This document shows, one piece after another, positions 45,642 through 56,535 of a DNA stretch of 64,000 bases. This DNA is from Methylobacterium aerolatum (lineage in GTDB: Bacteria; Pseudomonadota; Alphaproteobacteria; Rhizobiales; Beijerinckiaceae): contig NZ_BPQE01000023.1 of the NCBI RefSeq assembly GCF_022179085.1, forward strand, positions 62,001-126,000. Direction: 5' to 3'. The notes under the pieces were generated by a model, which had not been told where the DNA came from, did not search any database, and was given only the letters and a program-made list of their open reading frames with translations. The first letter of the stretch is position 1; the number at the start of each line of letters is the position of its first letter. Both the position numbers and the translations under genes were made by a program.

Positions 45642-45668
45642 AAAAGCCGGGCATTGGCCCGGCTTTTT
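45642..45668 (+). terminator. Intrinsic terminator of glnII
   Basis: AAAAGCCGGGC (45642-45652), loop ATTG, GCCCGGCTTTTT (45657-45668): a perfect stem with a T tract, 20 bp after the stop codon. Confidence 0.9.
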
Positions 45669-45701
45669 CTTTTCTAAGTCTCATCTGTCCTGGCCGGCTA
45701 C

Positions 45702-45779
45702 GCGAGCGTGGCAAAGCCATCCAGGGTGACGGGCGGGCTCAGGGCGCGGCGAGACCCTGGATGGCTTCGCGGCGCTCGC
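45702..45779. repeat. REP-like inverted repeat, copies 2 and 3
   Basis: Two 25-bp arms: 45702-45726 (GCGAGCGTGGCAAAGCCAT then CCAGGG) and 45755-45779 (CCCTGGATGGCTTCGCGG then CGCTCGC) in inverted orientation, 22 of 25 positions complementary, with a 28-bp spacer. The same core occurs at 25679-25711. It lies in the glnII downstream region, so it resembles an intergenic palindromic REP/BIME rather than a gene part. Confidence 0.6.
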
Positions 45780-45814
45780 ACTGACGACGGATCGGCTCGG
45801 GCGCGGCGGATGGC

Positions 45815-45985
45815 CTACCGGCCGCGCGTGCGGTCGTCGTCGCGGATCGCCGCCTCGTGGTACCACGCGCCGCCGCCCACGACGGGGACGGGCTTGGGCG
45901 CCGCCGGCTGACGCGAGGCTTGCGCCCGGCGGAAAGCCGCCAGATCGACGATATTCGAAGGAGTCTGTGGGGCGGTGGCAGCCAT
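45815..45985 (-). CDS. Small protein, 56 aa
   Basis: MAATAPQTPSNIVDLAAFRR followed by AQASRQPAAPKPVPVVGGG and AWYHEAAIRDDDRTRGR. A short helix is followed by a Pro-rich stretch and a charged C-terminus. No membrane span. The VVDLAAFRRAR-type N-terminus is a pattern I associate with small alphaproteobacterial proteins of unknown function, but I cannot name it. ATG 45985. Confidence 0.5.
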   Translation of the reverse strand: MAATAPQTPSNIVDLAAFRRAQASRQPAAPKPVPVVGGGAWYHEAAIRDDDRTRGR

Positions 45986-46145
45986 TCTGAGCCCTCCGGC
46001 AATGGTCGGCCGCCCATCGGCGACCGCCTTGGAGGTCATGTAAGGCTGCAAATCGCCGGCAACCAATGGTCGCCGACGCTTTGCCGGATATTCGTGCAGG
46101 ACTTAAAAACGAGCACTCCGACAGAAAGAAGTGCGAGGGCGGCGC

Positions 46146-46601
<456 letters not shown>

Positions 46602-46646
46602 TCATTGAGGCGATCGGTGATTTTTTGTCCATAGAGTGAGCATCGA

Positions 46647-48176
46647 ATGGTTGTGCCAAGGGCAGGAGCGGAGTCAGGCGCGCGGCTCCTGAGCGTCGCG
46701 GCGGTGGCGACAGTCGACCGAACGGCCATCGCCGGGGGAATCGCCGGCATCACGCTGATGGAGGCCGCGGGTGCGGCTGTGGCCGAGCGTGCCCGCGCCC
46801 ACCTGCCGCCCGTCGGGAGGGTTCTCGTCCTGTGCGGGCCCGGCAACAATGGCGGCGACGGCTTCGTGGCGGCCCGCCTCCTCGCCGAGGCCGGCCATGC
46901 GGTGGATCTGGTCCTGCTCGGTGCGAAGGACGCCCTCAAGGGCGATGCGGCCCTCGCCGCCGGGCGTTGGGCGGGGCCCATCCTCTCGGCAGGGCCGAAG
47001 GACCTGTCGACCTTCTGCCTCGTCGTGGACGCTCTGTTCGGCGCCGGCCTGTCGCGCGACCTCGACGGGATGGCCCTTCAGCTGGTCGGGGCCGTGACGC
47101 GCGCCGGGCTGCCCGTCCTGGCCGTCGATGTCCCGAGCGGGATCGACGGCGAGACCGGAGGCGTCCGCGGCGCTGCCTTCCGGGCGGTGGAGACGGTGAC
47201 CTTCGTGGCCCTGAAGCCGGGGCATCTGCTTCAGCCGGGGCTGAGCCATTGTGGGCGCGTGCACGTCGCCGACATCGGAGCGGGCGAGGAGGCGCTCGCC
47301 GCCGGCTTCGCGGCCTCCCTCCCGCCGCTGTACCGGAACGGTCCCGGCCTGTGGGCGCACGCCTTCCCGTGGCCCAGCGCGGCGAGCCACAAGTACACGC
47401 GCGGACATGCCGTGGTCCTCTCGGGCCCGGCGACGAAGACCGGGGCCGCTCGGCTCGCGGCGCGGGCCGCCCTGCGGGTCGGGGCGGGGCTCGTGACCGT
47501 CGCCTCTCCGGCAGCGGCGCTCGCCGAGAACGCCGCGCATCTCACGGCGATCATGCTGCGGGCCTGCGAGGACCCGGACGACCTCGACGACATGCTGGCG
47601 GACGAGCGCCTGAACGCCGTCCTCGTCGGGCCGGGGCTCGGCCAGGGGGAGGGGACGCGGGAGCGCGTGACCGTGGCGGCCTCGGCCGGACGCAGGCTCG
47701 TGCTCGATGCCGATGCCCTGTCGAGTTTCGCGGGCGACGCCGCCGCCCTGGCCTCGGCCATCGCGGAGGGGGGCGGGGAGGCGGTGTTGACGCCGCACGC
47801 GGGCGAGTTCGCCCGGCTCTTCGACGGAACCTCCGTGCCGCAGGAGAGCGGAAAGGTCGCCCAGGCCCGTGCCGCCGCCAAGCGCATGGGCGCGGTCATG
47901 GTCTTCAAGGGCGCCGACACCGTCGTCGCCGCGCCCGACGGGCGGGCGGCGATCAACGATCACGGCAGTCCCTATCTCGGCACCGCCGGTTCCGGCGACG
48001 TCCTCGGCGGCCTCATCCTCGGACTGCTCGGCCAGGGAATGCCACCCTTCGAAGCCGCCTGCGCCGGGGTCTGGCTGCACGGCGACGCCGCCCTGCGCCA
48101 TGGGCCCGGCCTCATCGCCGAGGACATTCCGGACCTGATGCCCGCCGTCCTGTCGGGGCTGCTCCCGGTTTCCTGA
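46647..48176 (+). CDS. nnr: Bifunctional NAD(P)HX epimerase / ADP-dependent NAD(P)HX dehydratase
   Basis: 509 residues. The N-terminal epimerase (about 1-215) has TLMEAAGAAVAERA, VLCGPGNNGGDGFVAARLLAEAG and VDALFGAGLSRDL. The C-terminal ribokinase-like dehydratase has KYTRGHAVVLSGP, the ATP/ADP-site GPGLGQGEGTRE, VLTPHAGEFARLF and NDHGSPYLGTAGSGDVLGG. It repairs hydrated, inactive NADH/NADPH. Divergent from glnB, a conserved neighbourhood in alphaproteobacteria. Start GTG/ATG near 46647. Confidence 0.92.
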   Translation: MVVPRAGAESGARLLSVAAVATVDRTAIAGGIAGITLMEAAGAAVAERARAHLPPVGRVLVLCGPGNNGGDGFVAARLLAEAGHAVDLVLLGAKDALKGDAALAAGRWAGPILSAGPKDLSTFCLVVDALFGAGLSRDLDGMALQLVGAVTRAGLPVLAVDVPSGIDGETGGVRGAAFRAVETVTFVALKPGHLLQPGLSHCGRVHVADIGAGEEALAAGFAASLPPLYRNGPGLWAHAFPWPSAASHKYTRGHAVVLSGPATKTGAARLAARAALRVGAGLVTVASPAAALAENAAHLTAIMLRACEDPDDLDDMLADERLNAVLVGPGLGQGEGTRERVTVAASAGRRLVLDADALSSFAGDAAALASAIAEGGGEAVLTPHAGEFARLFDGTSVPQESGKVAQARAAAKRMGAVMVFKGADTVVAAPDGRAAINDHGSPYLGTAGSGDVLGGLILGLLGQGMPPFEAACAGVWLHGDAALRHGPGLIAEDIPDLMPAVLSGLLPVS

Positions 48177-48192
48177 TCCGGCGAGGTGGCCG

Positions 48193-49704
48193 TCAGGTCA
48201 CCTCGAACATCGTCCAGAGGCCGGTGTCGAACCGTTCGAGCACCGTGGCGCTGATGAGCCATCGGCCCGGATTGTCCGCCTGGAACGCGATCCGCGCCGT
48301 GCGCCCTTCGAGCAGCTGGAACGTGTCGAGCCAGTAGGGCTCCCAGCCGTCGTCCAGGGGGTGGAGCAGGCGGAAACAGTGGCCGTGTAGGTGCAGGGAT
48401 TGTGGGAACGCCGTGTCGTTGCGCAGGGCCAGCACCACGACCTGCCCGCGCTTCACCGAGAAGATCGGCGACAGACCCGTAGCGGCGCTCGCGCCGTTGA
48501 CCAGCCAGACCTTCTGCGGGTCGCCGGTATAGACCGGGTCGGCCCCCGGCTTGTCCTTGGGTACGAAGGCGCCGCCGGTGATCACCACGTCCCGCCGCAG
48601 GGCGTTCTGCAGCTTCACCTCGCGCGGGAGGAGCTTGTTTTCGCCGATGGGGCCGATCGGCGGTCGCGCCGTTCCGAGCTTCGGGCCCTTCGTCGTGACG
48701 CTGGCGAGGGTCAACCCCTGGCCGATCATCGCCACCACGCTCGCCGTCGCGCCCTCCTCCTCGGGCAGGTCGATCAGCAGATCGTACCGGGTGCCGGGCG
48801 GAAAGGGGAGGGTGGCCCGCAGGGGCTCGAAGGTGTCGGTCGGCTGCCCGTCCACGGCCGAGACGTAGACCTTCACGCCCTCGAACTTGAGCCGCGTCGC
48901 CCGGGCGTTGCAGCCGTTGGCGAGGCGTAGGCGCAGGCGGCTGCCCGGCCGCGCCTCCACCGCCTGCGGCACCGGTCCGCCGTTGACCGTGACGACGTTG
49001 CCGAGGCGCCCGCCCGCCGCGGCGAAGGCCGTCTGGCCGAAGGGCATCAACGAGCCGTCGGCCTCCAGACGCCAGTCCTGCAGCAGCAGGCCGAGGTCGG
49101 CGTCGACCGCCGGCGGCTTCGCCTCCTCGACGATCAGAAGCCCCGCGAGGCCGCGGCCGGAGGGTTCGCTCGCGCCGCCGACCACGAGGGGGCGGATCAG
49201 GAACGTCCCCGCGTCGGGCGGGGTGAAGGCGTAGAGGAACTCCCCGCCCGGCGGCACCGGCGCCTGCGTCACGCCGCCGACGCCGTCCATCGCATTGACG
49301 ATGCGCACCCCGTGCCAGTGGAGTGAAAGGGGCTTGTCGGTCGCGTTTTTCAGGATGAGCCGCACGGGCTCGCCGAGCTTCACGCGAACCGTCGGCGGCG
49401 CGGTGCGACCGTCGAAGCACCAGACCGTCGTTTCGGGGGCGGGCTCCGGCCGCAGTCGCATCGTGCCGGGCGCGGCCGACAACGGCTTCGCCTCGGCGGC
49501 GGCCGGGGGAGCGGCGGGCTCGGATGGGGCGGGTCCGGCGGGCTTCGGCGCGGGCGCTTTCGCCGGCTGCGCATGGAGATTGCCCGCGCCCAGCCCCAGC
49601 GTCGCGAGGCCGCCGATTAGGATCCGGCGCGACGGACCGGACGCCGGGCGCTCCGGCTCGGAGGACGCGGAACCGGAGGGATACGGCGGGACGGAACGGG
49701 CCAT
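48193..49704 (-). CDS. Multicopper oxidase-like protein with most copper ligands lost (FtsP/SufI-like)
   Basis: 503 residues with three cupredoxin domains. Tat signal: [17 protein letters not shown] (residues 25-41), predicting folded export. Motif 1 HWHG is present (129-132). The second WYHPH site reads TFLIRPL (about 167-173), the HPxHLHGHxF site reads [10 protein letters not shown] with the type-1 histidine replaced by Gln (HLHGH at about 438-442), and HCHxxxHxxxG reads [11 protein letters not shown] (485-495). The type-1 copper site and most of the trinuclear site are therefore gone, so laccase activity is unlikely; E. coli FtsP is a copper-free precedent. Substrate or role unknown. Confidence 0.83.
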   Translation of the reverse strand: MARSVPPYPSGSASSEPERPASGPSRRILIGGLATLGLGAGNLHAQPAKAPAPKPAGPAPSEPAAPPAAAEAKPLSAAPGTMRLRPEPAPETTVWCFDGRTAPPTVRVKLGEPVRLILKNATDKPLSLHWHGVRIVNAMDGVGGVTQAPVPPGGEFLYAFTPPDAGTFLIRPLVVGGASEPSGRGLAGLLIVEEAKPPAVDADLGLLLQDWRLEADGSLMPFGQTAFAAAGGRLGNVVTVNGGPVPQAVEARPGSRLRLRLANGCNARATRLKFEGVKVYVSAVDGQPTDTFEPLRATLPFPPGTRYDLLIDLPEEEGATASVVAMIGQGLTLASVTTKGPKLGTARPPIGPIGENKLLPREVKLQNALRRDVVITGGAFVPKDKPGADPVYTGDPQKVWLVNGASAATGLSPIFSVKRGQVVVLALRNDTAFPQSLHLHGHCFRLLHPLDDGWEPYWLDTFQLLEGRTARIAFQADNPGRWLISATVLERFDTGLWTMFEVT

Positions 49705-49863
49705 GGAGCCTCGGGGACGGCGGTGGAGGGCGTTGCTCCATAGCGGGCGCAGCGCGTCGGCGCCAAGCGGGCCCCGCGATCCGCAAGTTTTTTGGTGCGG
49801 GGCCGTTCGCGCGTGCTATAGGGCGCGCTTCCGGCGGCCGGCGACGGGCCGGGTTGTCGGCGC

Positions 49864-49948
49864 GCGCGGGCGTGGCGGAACTGGTAGACGCGCTGGATTT
49901 AGGTTCCAGTGTCGCAAGACGTGGGGGTTCGAGCCCCTCCGCCCGCAC
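49864..49948 (+). tRNA. tRNA-Leu (anticodon TAG)
   Basis: 85 nt including an encoded CCA. Acceptor GCGGGCG pairs with CGCCCGC, the anticodon stem CTGGA/TCCAG encloses TTTAGGT (anticodon TAG), there is a long variable arm as expected for class II tRNA, and the T arm is GGGGGTTCGAGCCCC. Decodes CUA and other CUN codons. Located between the multicopper-oxidase-like gene and tig. Confidence 0.97.
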
Positions 49949-50074
49949 CAGGCCCGTAAGGGACTTCGGGGTTTCCCCCAACGTCCGCCGACGCCCGCTC
50001 TCCTGCCGCCGCACGACACTTCCGGCCCCGCTACGACGGGGCACGGCGCAATCGATTCTGAAAGAGCGACGACG

Positions 50075-51469
50075 ATGCAGGTGACCGAGATCAACGCCCA
50101 GGGCCTCAAGCGGGAGTATCAGGTCCTGCTGGCCGCCCAGGAACTCGAGGAGCGCCTGACCAGCGAACTCGCCGGCATGAAGGACAAGGTGCAGCTCAAG
50201 GGCTTCCGCCCGGGCAAGGTTCCGGTCGCCCACCTGCGCAAGGTCTATGGCCGCTCGGTGATGGCCGATGTCGTGCAGAATGCCGTCAACGAGGCGAATC
50301 GCAAGATCGTCACCGACAATAACCTCAAGCTCGCCCTTGAGCCGCAGATCGAGTTCCCCTCCGACCAGAAGGAGGTCGAGAAGGCGCTGGACGCCAAGGC
50401 CGACCTCGCCTTCAAGGTGGCCCTCGAGGTGATGCCGAACTTCGAGCTCGCCGACCTCTCCGACGTGAGCCTGACCAAGCTCGTGGCCAAGCCCTCCGAC
50501 GCGGAGGTCGACGAGGCGCTGGAGCGCATGGCCGGCCAGAGCCGCCCCTTCACCGACCGCGAGGAAGGCGCCGCTGCCGAGAGCGGCGACCGGGTCACCA
50601 TCGATTTCGTCGGCCGCATCGACGGCGAGGAATTCCAGGGCGGCAAGGGCGAGGGCATTGATCTCGAGCTCGGCTCCAATACCTTCATCCCCGGGTTCGA
50701 GGATCAGGTCGTCGGCGCCAAGGTCGGCGAGCAGCGCCTCGTAAAGGTCACGTTCCCCGAGGCGTACGGAGCCGAGCAGCTCGCCGGCAAGGACGCCGAG
50801 TTCGACGTGACCGTCACCAAGATCCAGCAGCCGGGCGAGGCCAAGATCGACGACGAGTTCGCCAAGACCATGGGCATGGAGTCGCTCGATGCGCTGAAGG
50901 AGGCCGTGTCGAAGGCCATCGGCAGCGACTACGAGGCCGCGTCGCGGCGCCGCCTCAAGAAGGGCCTGCTCGACGCGATGGACGGCAAGTACGCCTTCGA
51001 TCTGCCGCCCTCCCTGGTGGCGCAGGAATTCGCGGCCGTCTGGGCGCAGGTCGAGCAGGACCTGAAGACCCGTGGCAAGACCTTCGAGGACGAGGGCACT
51101 GACGAGGAGAAGGCCAAGGCCGACTACCGCAAGATCGCCGAGCGCCGGGTCCGCCTCGGCCTCGTGCTTGCGCAGGTCGGCGAGAGCGCCGATATCAAGG
51201 TCTCCGACGACGAGGTGAACCAAGCCCTCATCGCCCGGGTCCGGCAGTTCCCGGGTCAGGAGCAGCAGGTTTGGGACTTCTACCGGAAGAACGCGCAGGC
51301 GCTCGCGGAGCTGCGGGCGCCCCTGTTCGAGGAAAAGGTGGTTGACCACGTCCTCGGTCAGGTCAAAGTCGTCGAGGAGCCCGTCTCGAAGGACGCTCTG
51401 TTCGCCGACGACGAGGACGAAGAGACGACCGGCGACAAGCCGGCTGCAAAGGCCGATTCGGCCGACTGA
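50075..51469 (+). CDS. tig: Trigger factor
   Basis: 464 residues. The ribosome-binding domain has the signature [17 protein letters not shown]; the FKBP-type PPIase domain includes [43 protein letters not shown]; and the C-terminal chaperone arms follow, ending in an acidic tail ([16 protein letters not shown]). It folds nascent chains at the exit tunnel. The open frame runs much further 5', through the tRNA, but the start is ATG 50075 ([20 protein letters not shown]). Confidence 0.95.
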   Translation: MQVTEINAQGLKREYQVLLAAQELEERLTSELAGMKDKVQLKGFRPGKVPVAHLRKVYGRSVMADVVQNAVNEANRKIVTDNNLKLALEPQIEFPSDQKEVEKALDAKADLAFKVALEVMPNFELADLSDVSLTKLVAKPSDAEVDEALERMAGQSRPFTDREEGAAAESGDRVTIDFVGRIDGEEFQGGKGEGIDLELGSNTFIPGFEDQVVGAKVGEQRLVKVTFPEAYGAEQLAGKDAEFDVTVTKIQQPGEAKIDDEFAKTMGMESLDALKEAVSKAIGSDYEAASRRRLKKGLLDAMDGKYAFDLPPSLVAQEFAAVWAQVEQDLKTRGKTFEDEGTDEEKAKADYRKIAERRVRLGLVLAQVGESADIKVSDDEVNQALIARVRQFPGQEQQVWDFYRKNAQALAELRAPLFEEKVVDHVLGQVKVVEEPVSKDALFADDEDEETTGDKPAAKADSAD

Positions 51470-51594
51470 GTCCGTCCCTCCCAAAGGGTGGCGGACAAGG
51501 AATTAGGCGACGGTTAAGCATCGCCGTTGTTCGCTGTCATGCCCGGCTCTCCGCGATTCGGCGGGGGCCGGGCCTCACCCCAGGGCAGGATGAG

Positions 51595-52221
51595 ATGAGA
51601 GATCCGATCGACGTCTACAACAATGCCCTCGTGCCCATGGTGGTCGAGCAATCGAGCCGTGGCGAGCGCGCCTTCGATATCTACTCCCGCCTGCTGCGCG
51701 AGAGGATCATCTTTCTGACCGGACCGGTGGAGGATTACGGCGCGTCGCTCATCGTGGCACAGCTGCTGTTCCTCGAGGCCGAGAATCCGAAGAAGGAAAT
51801 TTCCTTCTACATCAACTCCCCCGGCGGTGTGGTCACCTCCGGCCTGTCGATCTACGACACGATGCAGTTCATCCGCTGCCCGGTGACGACCCTCTGCGTC
51901 GGCCAGGCCGCGTCGATGGGGTCGCTCCTGCTCACCGCCGGCGAGCCGGGCCACCGCTTCGCCCTGCCGAACGCCCGCATCATGGTCCACCAGCCCTCCG
52001 GCGGCTTCCAGGGCCAAGCGACCGACATCCTGATCCATGCCCGCGAGATCGAGGCCCTGAAGCGGCGCCTGAACGAGATCTACGTGAAGCATACCGGCCG
52101 CGACTACGACGCCATCCACACGGCGCTGGAGCGCGACAACTTCATGACCGCGGACGCGGCCAAGGAGTTCGGCCTGATCGACGAGGTCATCCAGAAGCGG
52201 CCCGAGCCGGCCGCGGCCTGA
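51595..52221 (+). CDS. clpP: ATP-dependent Clp protease proteolytic subunit
   Basis: 208 residues. Catalytic serine in [12 protein letters not shown], histidine in [16 protein letters not shown] and aspartate downstream ([10 protein letters not shown]). N-terminal [32 protein letters not shown] is typical. It forms the 14-mer peptidase used by ClpX and ClpA. In the conserved tig-clpP-clpX-lon order. Confidence 0.97.
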   Translation: MRDPIDVYNNALVPMVVEQSSRGERAFDIYSRLLRERIIFLTGPVEDYGASLIVAQLLFLEAENPKKEISFYINSPGGVVTSGLSIYDTMQFIRCPVTTLCVGQAASMGSLLLTAGEPGHRFALPNARIMVHQPSGGFQGQATDILIHAREIEALKRRLNEIYVKHTGRDYDAIHTALERDNFMTADAAKEFGLIDEVIQKRPEPAAA

Positions 52222-52397
52222 TTGCTGAATGCCCTGCCGCGGCCTTGATCCTGCCGCGGCAGCGTGTTTGCATTGGGGGATGCGACCACGCGGTCAAAGG
52301 CGCGCAGCACACTGTTTCTTTATGCGAACCCCCTTACGTTCATGAGATCGACGTGTGCCGCTTTGCCGGCAGCGCACGCGGGGAATCGGAGACCGAT

Positions 52398-53669
52398 ATG
52401 AGCAAGTCTGGCGGCAACGACTCCAAGAGCACGCTGTATTGCTCGTTCTGCGGCAAGAGCCAGCACGAGGTCCGCAAGCTCATCGCCGGCCCTACGGTGT
52501 TCATCTGCGACGAGTGCGTCGAGCTGTGCATGGACATCATCCGCGAGGAATCGAAGTCCTCGCTGGTCAAGAGCCGCGATGGGGTGCCCACCCCGAAGGA
52601 GATCCGCCGCGTCCTGGACGACTACGTCATCGGCCAGGATTTCGCGAAGAAGGTGCTCTCCGTCGCGGTGCACAACCACTACAAGCGGCTGGCCCACGCG
52701 ACGAAGCACAACGACGTCGAGCTGGCGAAGTCGAACATCATGCTGATCGGGCCGACGGGCTCGGGCAAGACGCTGCTCGCGCAGACCCTCGCCCGCATCC
52801 TCGACGTGCCATTCACGATGGCCGACGCCACCACGCTGACCGAAGCCGGCTACGTCGGTGAGGACGTCGAGAACATCATCCTGAAGCTGCTCCAGGCGTC
52901 TGACTACAATGTCGAGCGGGCGCAGCGCGGCATCGTCTACATCGACGAGATCGACAAGATCTCCCGCAAGTCGGACAACCCCTCGATCACCCGCGACGTG
53001 TCGGGCGAGGGCGTGCAGCAGGCGCTGCTGAAGATCATGGAGGGCACCGTGGCCTCCGTGCCTCCGCAGGGCGGCCGCAAGCATCCGCAGCAGGAGTTCC
53101 TGCAGGTCGACACCACCAACATCCTCTTCATCTGCGGCGGCGCCTTCGCGGGGCTGGAGCGGATCATCTCACAGCGCGGCAAGGGCACCTCGATCGGCTT
53201 CGGCGCGACCGTGCAGGCCCCCGACGACCGCCGCACCGGCGAGATCTTCCGGTCGGTGGAGCCGGAGGATCTGCTCAAGTTCGGCCTGATCCCCGAGTTC
53301 GTCGGCCGTCTGCCGGTCCTGGCGACGCTGGAGGACCTGGATGAGGCTGCCTTGAAGAAGATCCTTCAGGAGCCGAAGAACGCCCTGGTCAAGCAGTACC
53401 AGCGCCTGTTCGAGATGGAGAACGTGGACCTGACCTTCCAGGACGAGGCCCTGTCCCTCGTCGCCCGCAAGGCGATCGAGCGCAAGACCGGCGCCCGCGG
53501 ATTGCGGTCGATCCTGGAGACGATCCTCCTCGACACGATGTACGACCTGCCGGGCCTCGATTCGGTCGAACAGGTGGTGATCGGGCCGGAGGTGGTCGAG
53601 GGCAAGTCGCGGCCCCTCTACATCCATGGCGAGCGGGGCAAGGAAGCCCCCGCCAGCGTCAGCGCGTAA
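52398..53669 (+). CDS. clpX: ATP-dependent Clp protease ATP-binding subunit ClpX
   Basis: 423 residues. N-terminal zinc-binding domain [11 protein letters not shown]...CDEC, AAA+ Walker A GPTGSGKT, Walker [11 protein letters not shown], the IGF loop for ClpP docking in GTSIGFGA and the sensor region. It unfolds substrates for ClpP. In alphaproteobacteria it degrades CtrA and other cell-cycle regulators. The start ATG 52398 ([10 protein letters not shown]) agrees with family length; the frame extends 5' to 52245 without similarity. Confidence 0.97.
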   Translation: MSKSGGNDSKSTLYCSFCGKSQHEVRKLIAGPTVFICDECVELCMDIIREESKSSLVKSRDGVPTPKEIRRVLDDYVIGQDFAKKVLSVAVHNHYKRLAHATKHNDVELAKSNIMLIGPTGSGKTLLAQTLARILDVPFTMADATTLTEAGYVGEDVENIILKLLQASDYNVERAQRGIVYIDEIDKISRKSDNPSITRDVSGEGVQQALLKIMEGTVASVPPQGGRKHPQQEFLQVDTTNILFICGGAFAGLERIISQRGKGTSIGFGATVQAPDDRRTGEIFRSVEPEDLLKFGLIPEFVGRLPVLATLEDLDEAALKKILQEPKNALVKQYQRLFEMENVDLTFQDEALSLVARKAIERKTGARGLRSILETILLDTMYDLPGLDSVEQVVIGPEVVEGKSRPLYIHGERGKEAPASVSA

Positions 53670-53717
53670 GCCGGCGAGCGCGGAGCCGGTGAGCCCGGCC
53701 CGCGCTGCCCCGCCCGT

Positions 53718-53746
53718 CTTGAAAGGGCTTCGGGGCGTGTCCATCT
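53718..53746 (+). promoter_or_regulatory. Possible RpoH-type promoter for lon
   Basis: CTTGAA (53718-53723), 18-nt spacer, CATCT, located 160-190 bp before the lon start. It resembles an alphaproteobacterial heat-shock -35/-10 pair only loosely; the -10 half is poor. Tentative. Confidence 0.25.
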
Positions 53747-53909
53747 CAGGCCCAGCGCGGCGGCCGTACGCTCCCTAGAGGTACGGTACCGCGCCGCCAG
53801 CCGCACAGTTTCACAGTCTATTGACCCTCGCGGCCCGGTCGGCCGTGGCATCGTGCTTGCTCCGATTTCGGGGGAGCGACGGCCCGGCATTCCTGATGAG
53901 GTTTCCGTT

Positions 53910-56336
53910 ATGACCCAGTCGAAATCGCGCCAGCCGGTCGTTCCGGGCTCGACGGGCTCTTATGCCGTCCTCCCGCTGCGTGACATCGTCGTATTCCCCC
54001 ACATGATCGTCCCGCTCTTCGTCGGGCGTGAAAAGTCAATCCGGGCGCTCGAAGAAGCCGTCCGTTCCGATCGCCACATCCTGCTGGCGACTCAGATCAA
54101 CGCCAGCGACGACGATCCGGCGACGGACGCGATCTACAAGATCGGCACCCTCGCCAGTGTCCTCCAGCTGTTGAAGCTGCCCGACGGCACGGTGAAGGTC
54201 TTGGTCGAAGGCGTTGGCCGCGCGAAGATCGAGGATTTCACCCGCTCCGACGAGTACTACGAGGCGACGGCCGTCGCCCTGCACGACGAACTGGGTGACC
54301 AGGTCGAGGCGGAGGCGCTCGCCCGCTCGGTGCTTTCCGAGTTCGAGAACTACGTCAAACTCAACAAGAAGATCTCTCCCGAGGTCGTCTCCGCCGTCAC
54401 GCAGATCGACGAGCCGTCGAAGCTCGCCGACACGATTGGCTCGCACCTGCTCGTCAAGATCGCCGACAAGCAGGGCATCCTTGAGACGCCCACCGTCGCG
54501 CAGCGCCTGGAGAAGGTGCTGTCTCTCATGGAGAGCGAGATCTCCGTGTTGCAGGTGGAGAAGCGCATCCGGACCCGCGTGAAGCGGCAGATGGAGAAGA
54601 CCCAGCGCGAGTACTACCTCAACGAGCAGATGAAGGCGATCCAGAAGGAGCTGGGCGACTCCGAGGACGGCCGTGACGAGCTGGCCGAGCTCGAGGAGAA
54701 GATCGAGAAGACCAAGCTCTCGAAGGAGGCCCGCGAGAAGTCCCTCGCTGAGCTTAAGAAGCTTCGCCAGATGTCGCCGATGTCGGCCGAGGCGACGGTG
54801 GTGCGCAACTACCTCGATTGGATGCTCGGCATTCCGTGGGGCAAGCGTTCCAAGATCAAGAAGGATCTGCTCGGCGCCCAGGCGCTGCTCGACGAGGATC
54901 ATTTCGGCCTCGACAAGGTCAAGGAGCGGATCGTCGAGTATCTCGCCGTGCAGCAGCGGGCGAACAAGCTCACTGGCCCGATCCTCTGCTTGGTCGGCCC
55001 CCCCGGCGTAGGCAAGACCTCCCTCGGCAAATCCATCGCGAAGGCGACGGGTCGCGAGTTCGTGCGGATGTCTCTCGGTGGCGTCCGCGACGAGGCCGAG
55101 ATCCGCGGCCACCGACGGACTTACATCGGGTCGATGCCGGGCAAGATCGTCCAGTCGATGCGCAAGGCCAAGACCTCGAACCCGCTCATCCTGCTCGACG
55201 AGATCGACAAGATGGGCATGGATTTCCGCGGCGATCCCTCCGCGGCGCTTCTGGAGGTGCTCGACCCTGAGCAGAACTCGACCTTCAACGACCATTATCT
55301 CGAGGTCGATTACGACCTGTCGAACGTGATGTTCGTGACAACGGCGAACACGCTCAACATTCCCGGGCCGCTGATGGACCGGATGGAGATCATCCGGATC
55401 GCCGGTTACACCGAAGAAGAAAAGGTCGAGATCGCCCGCAAGCACCTCATCCCCAATGCGATGAAGAAGCATGGGCTCGACAAGAAGGAGTGGTCGATCA
55501 CCGATGACGGGCTGATGATGCTGGTGCGCCGCTACACGCGGGAAGCCGGCGTCCGCAACCTCGAGCGTGAGATCTCGAATCTGGCCCGCAAGGCGGTGAA
55601 GGAGATCCTGATCACGAAGGTGAAGTCCGTGAAGGCGACGGAGGAGAACCTGCCGATCTTCCTCGGCCCGCCGAAGTTCCGCTACGGCGAGATCGATGCG
55701 GACGATCAGGTCGGCGTGGTCACGGGTCTGGCCTGGACCGAGGTCGGCGGAGAGTTGCTGACGATCGAAGGCGTCATGATGCCCGGCAAGGGCAAGATGA
55801 CGGTCACGGGCAACCTGAAGGACGTGATGAAGGAGTCGATCTCCGCCGCGGCGTCCTACGTCCGCTCGCGGGCCATCGACTTCGGCATCGAGCCGCCGCT
55901 CTTCGACCGCCGGGACATCCACGTCCACGTTCCGGAGGGGGCGACCCCGAAGGACGGGCCGTCCGCCGGTATCGCCATGGCCACGGCCATCATCTCCACC
56001 CTCACGGGCATCCCGATCCGTCGGGACGTGGCGATGACGGGTGAGGTGACCCTGCGCGGTCGCGTGCTGCCGATCGGTGGCCTCAAGGAGAAGCTCCTTG
56101 CGGCGCTGCGCGGGGGCATCAAGACGGTGCTGATCCCCGAGGAGAACGCGAAGGATATCGCCGAGGTGCCCGACAGCGTGAAGAACGGGCTGGAGATCGT
56201 GCCCGTGTCGCGGATGGATCAGGTTCTGGTTCGCGCCCTGGTGCGCCAGCCCGAGCCCATCGAGTGGGATGAGCCCCTGCCGCCGGTGAAGCCGGCCCGG
56301 CCGGACGAGGATGGCGCCACGTTCGTCGCCCACTGA
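53910..56336 (+). CDS. lon: ATP-dependent protease Lon
   Basis: 808 residues. N-terminal LonB-like substrate domain ([27 protein letters not shown]), coiled-coil region, AAA+ with Walker A GPPGVGKT and Walker [11 protein letters not shown], and the C-terminal protease domain with the Ser-Lys dyad ([11 protein letters not shown] for Ser; [19 protein letters not shown] for Lys). It degrades misfolded and short-lived proteins such as CcrM and DnaA. Start ATG 53910. An excellent terminator follows. Confidence 0.97.
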   Translation: MTQSKSRQPVVPGSTGSYAVLPLRDIVVFPHMIVPLFVGREKSIRALEEAVRSDRHILLATQINASDDDPATDAIYKIGTLASVLQLLKLPDGTVKVLVEGVGRAKIEDFTRSDEYYEATAVALHDELGDQVEAEALARSVLSEFENYVKLNKKISPEVVSAVTQIDEPSKLADTIGSHLLVKIADKQGILETPTVAQRLEKVLSLMESEISVLQVEKRIRTRVKRQMEKTQREYYLNEQMKAIQKELGDSEDGRDELAELEEKIEKTKLSKEAREKSLAELKKLRQMSPMSAEATVVRNYLDWMLGIPWGKRSKIKKDLLGAQALLDEDHFGLDKVKERIVEYLAVQQRANKLTGPILCLVGPPGVGKTSLGKSIAKATGREFVRMSLGGVRDEAEIRGHRRTYIGSMPGKIVQSMRKAKTSNPLILLDEIDKMGMDFRGDPSAALLEVLDPEQNSTFNDHYLEVDYDLSNVMFVTTANTLNIPGPLMDRMEIIRIAGYTEEEKVEIARKHLIPNAMKKHGLDKKEWSITDDGLMMLVRRYTREAGVRNLEREISNLARKAVKEILITKVKSVKATEENLPIFLGPPKFRYGEIDADDQVGVVTGLAWTEVGGELLTIEGVMMPGKGKMTVTGNLKDVMKESISAAASYVRSRAIDFGIEPPLFDRRDIHVHVPEGATPKDGPSAGIAMATAIISTLTGIPIRRDVAMTGEVTLRGRVLPIGGLKEKLLAALRGGIKTVLIPEENAKDIAEVPDSVKNGLEIVPVSRMDQVLVRALVRQPEPIEWDEPLPPVKPARPDEDGATFVAH

Positions 56337-56351
56337 ACGGTCCGGTAGCGT

Positions 56352-56389
56352 AAAAAGAAGCCCGGCGCCTCACGGCACCGGGCTTTTTC
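56352..56389. terminator. Bidirectional intrinsic terminator after lon
   Basis: AGCCCGGCGCC (56359-56369), TCAC loop, GGCACCGGGCT (56374-56384), flanked by A-rich and T-rich tracts. One G:T-type mismatch in the stem. Confidence 0.85.
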
Positions 56390-56459
56390 AATGCCCAATC
56401 CACCGCGAGCGGCGCGCCCTTGCGCCCGACGGCGTCGATGCCGTATCGAACACCGCATC

Positions 56460-56535
56460 GGGCGGTTAGCTCAGTTGGTAGAGCATCTCCTTTACACGGA
56501 GAGGGTCGGCGGTTCGAGCCCGTCACCGCCCACCA
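56460..56535 (+). tRNA. tRNA-Val (anticodon TAC), island attachment site
   Basis: 76 nt with encoded CCA. Acceptor GGGCGGT/ACCGCCC, D arm TAGCTCAGTTGGTAGAGCA, anticodon stem TCTCC/GGAGA around TTTACAC (anticodon TAC), T arm with one G:T pair. It is followed directly by accessory sequence, and its 3' half is duplicated at 63839-63884, so the tRNA gene served as integration target and was kept intact. Confidence 0.96.
56490..56535 (+). repeat. Left attachment repeat (attL) within tRNA-Val
   Basis: The 46-bp tRNA 3' segment CTTTACACGGAG...CACCGCCCACCA that is repeated at the right boundary (63839-63884). Four differences lie between the two: two in the anticodon arm and two in the T arm. Confidence 0.75.

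Noticed and set aside
47972-51484. 1170-codon minus-strand frame
   Set aside because: It runs across the nnr end, the multicopper-oxidase gene, tRNA-Leu and tig. It is the GC-rich shadow of these genes and has no family motifs.
54036-56333. 765-codon frame opposite lon
   Set aside because: Antisense shadow of lon with His/Arg/Gly-rich composition and no domain.
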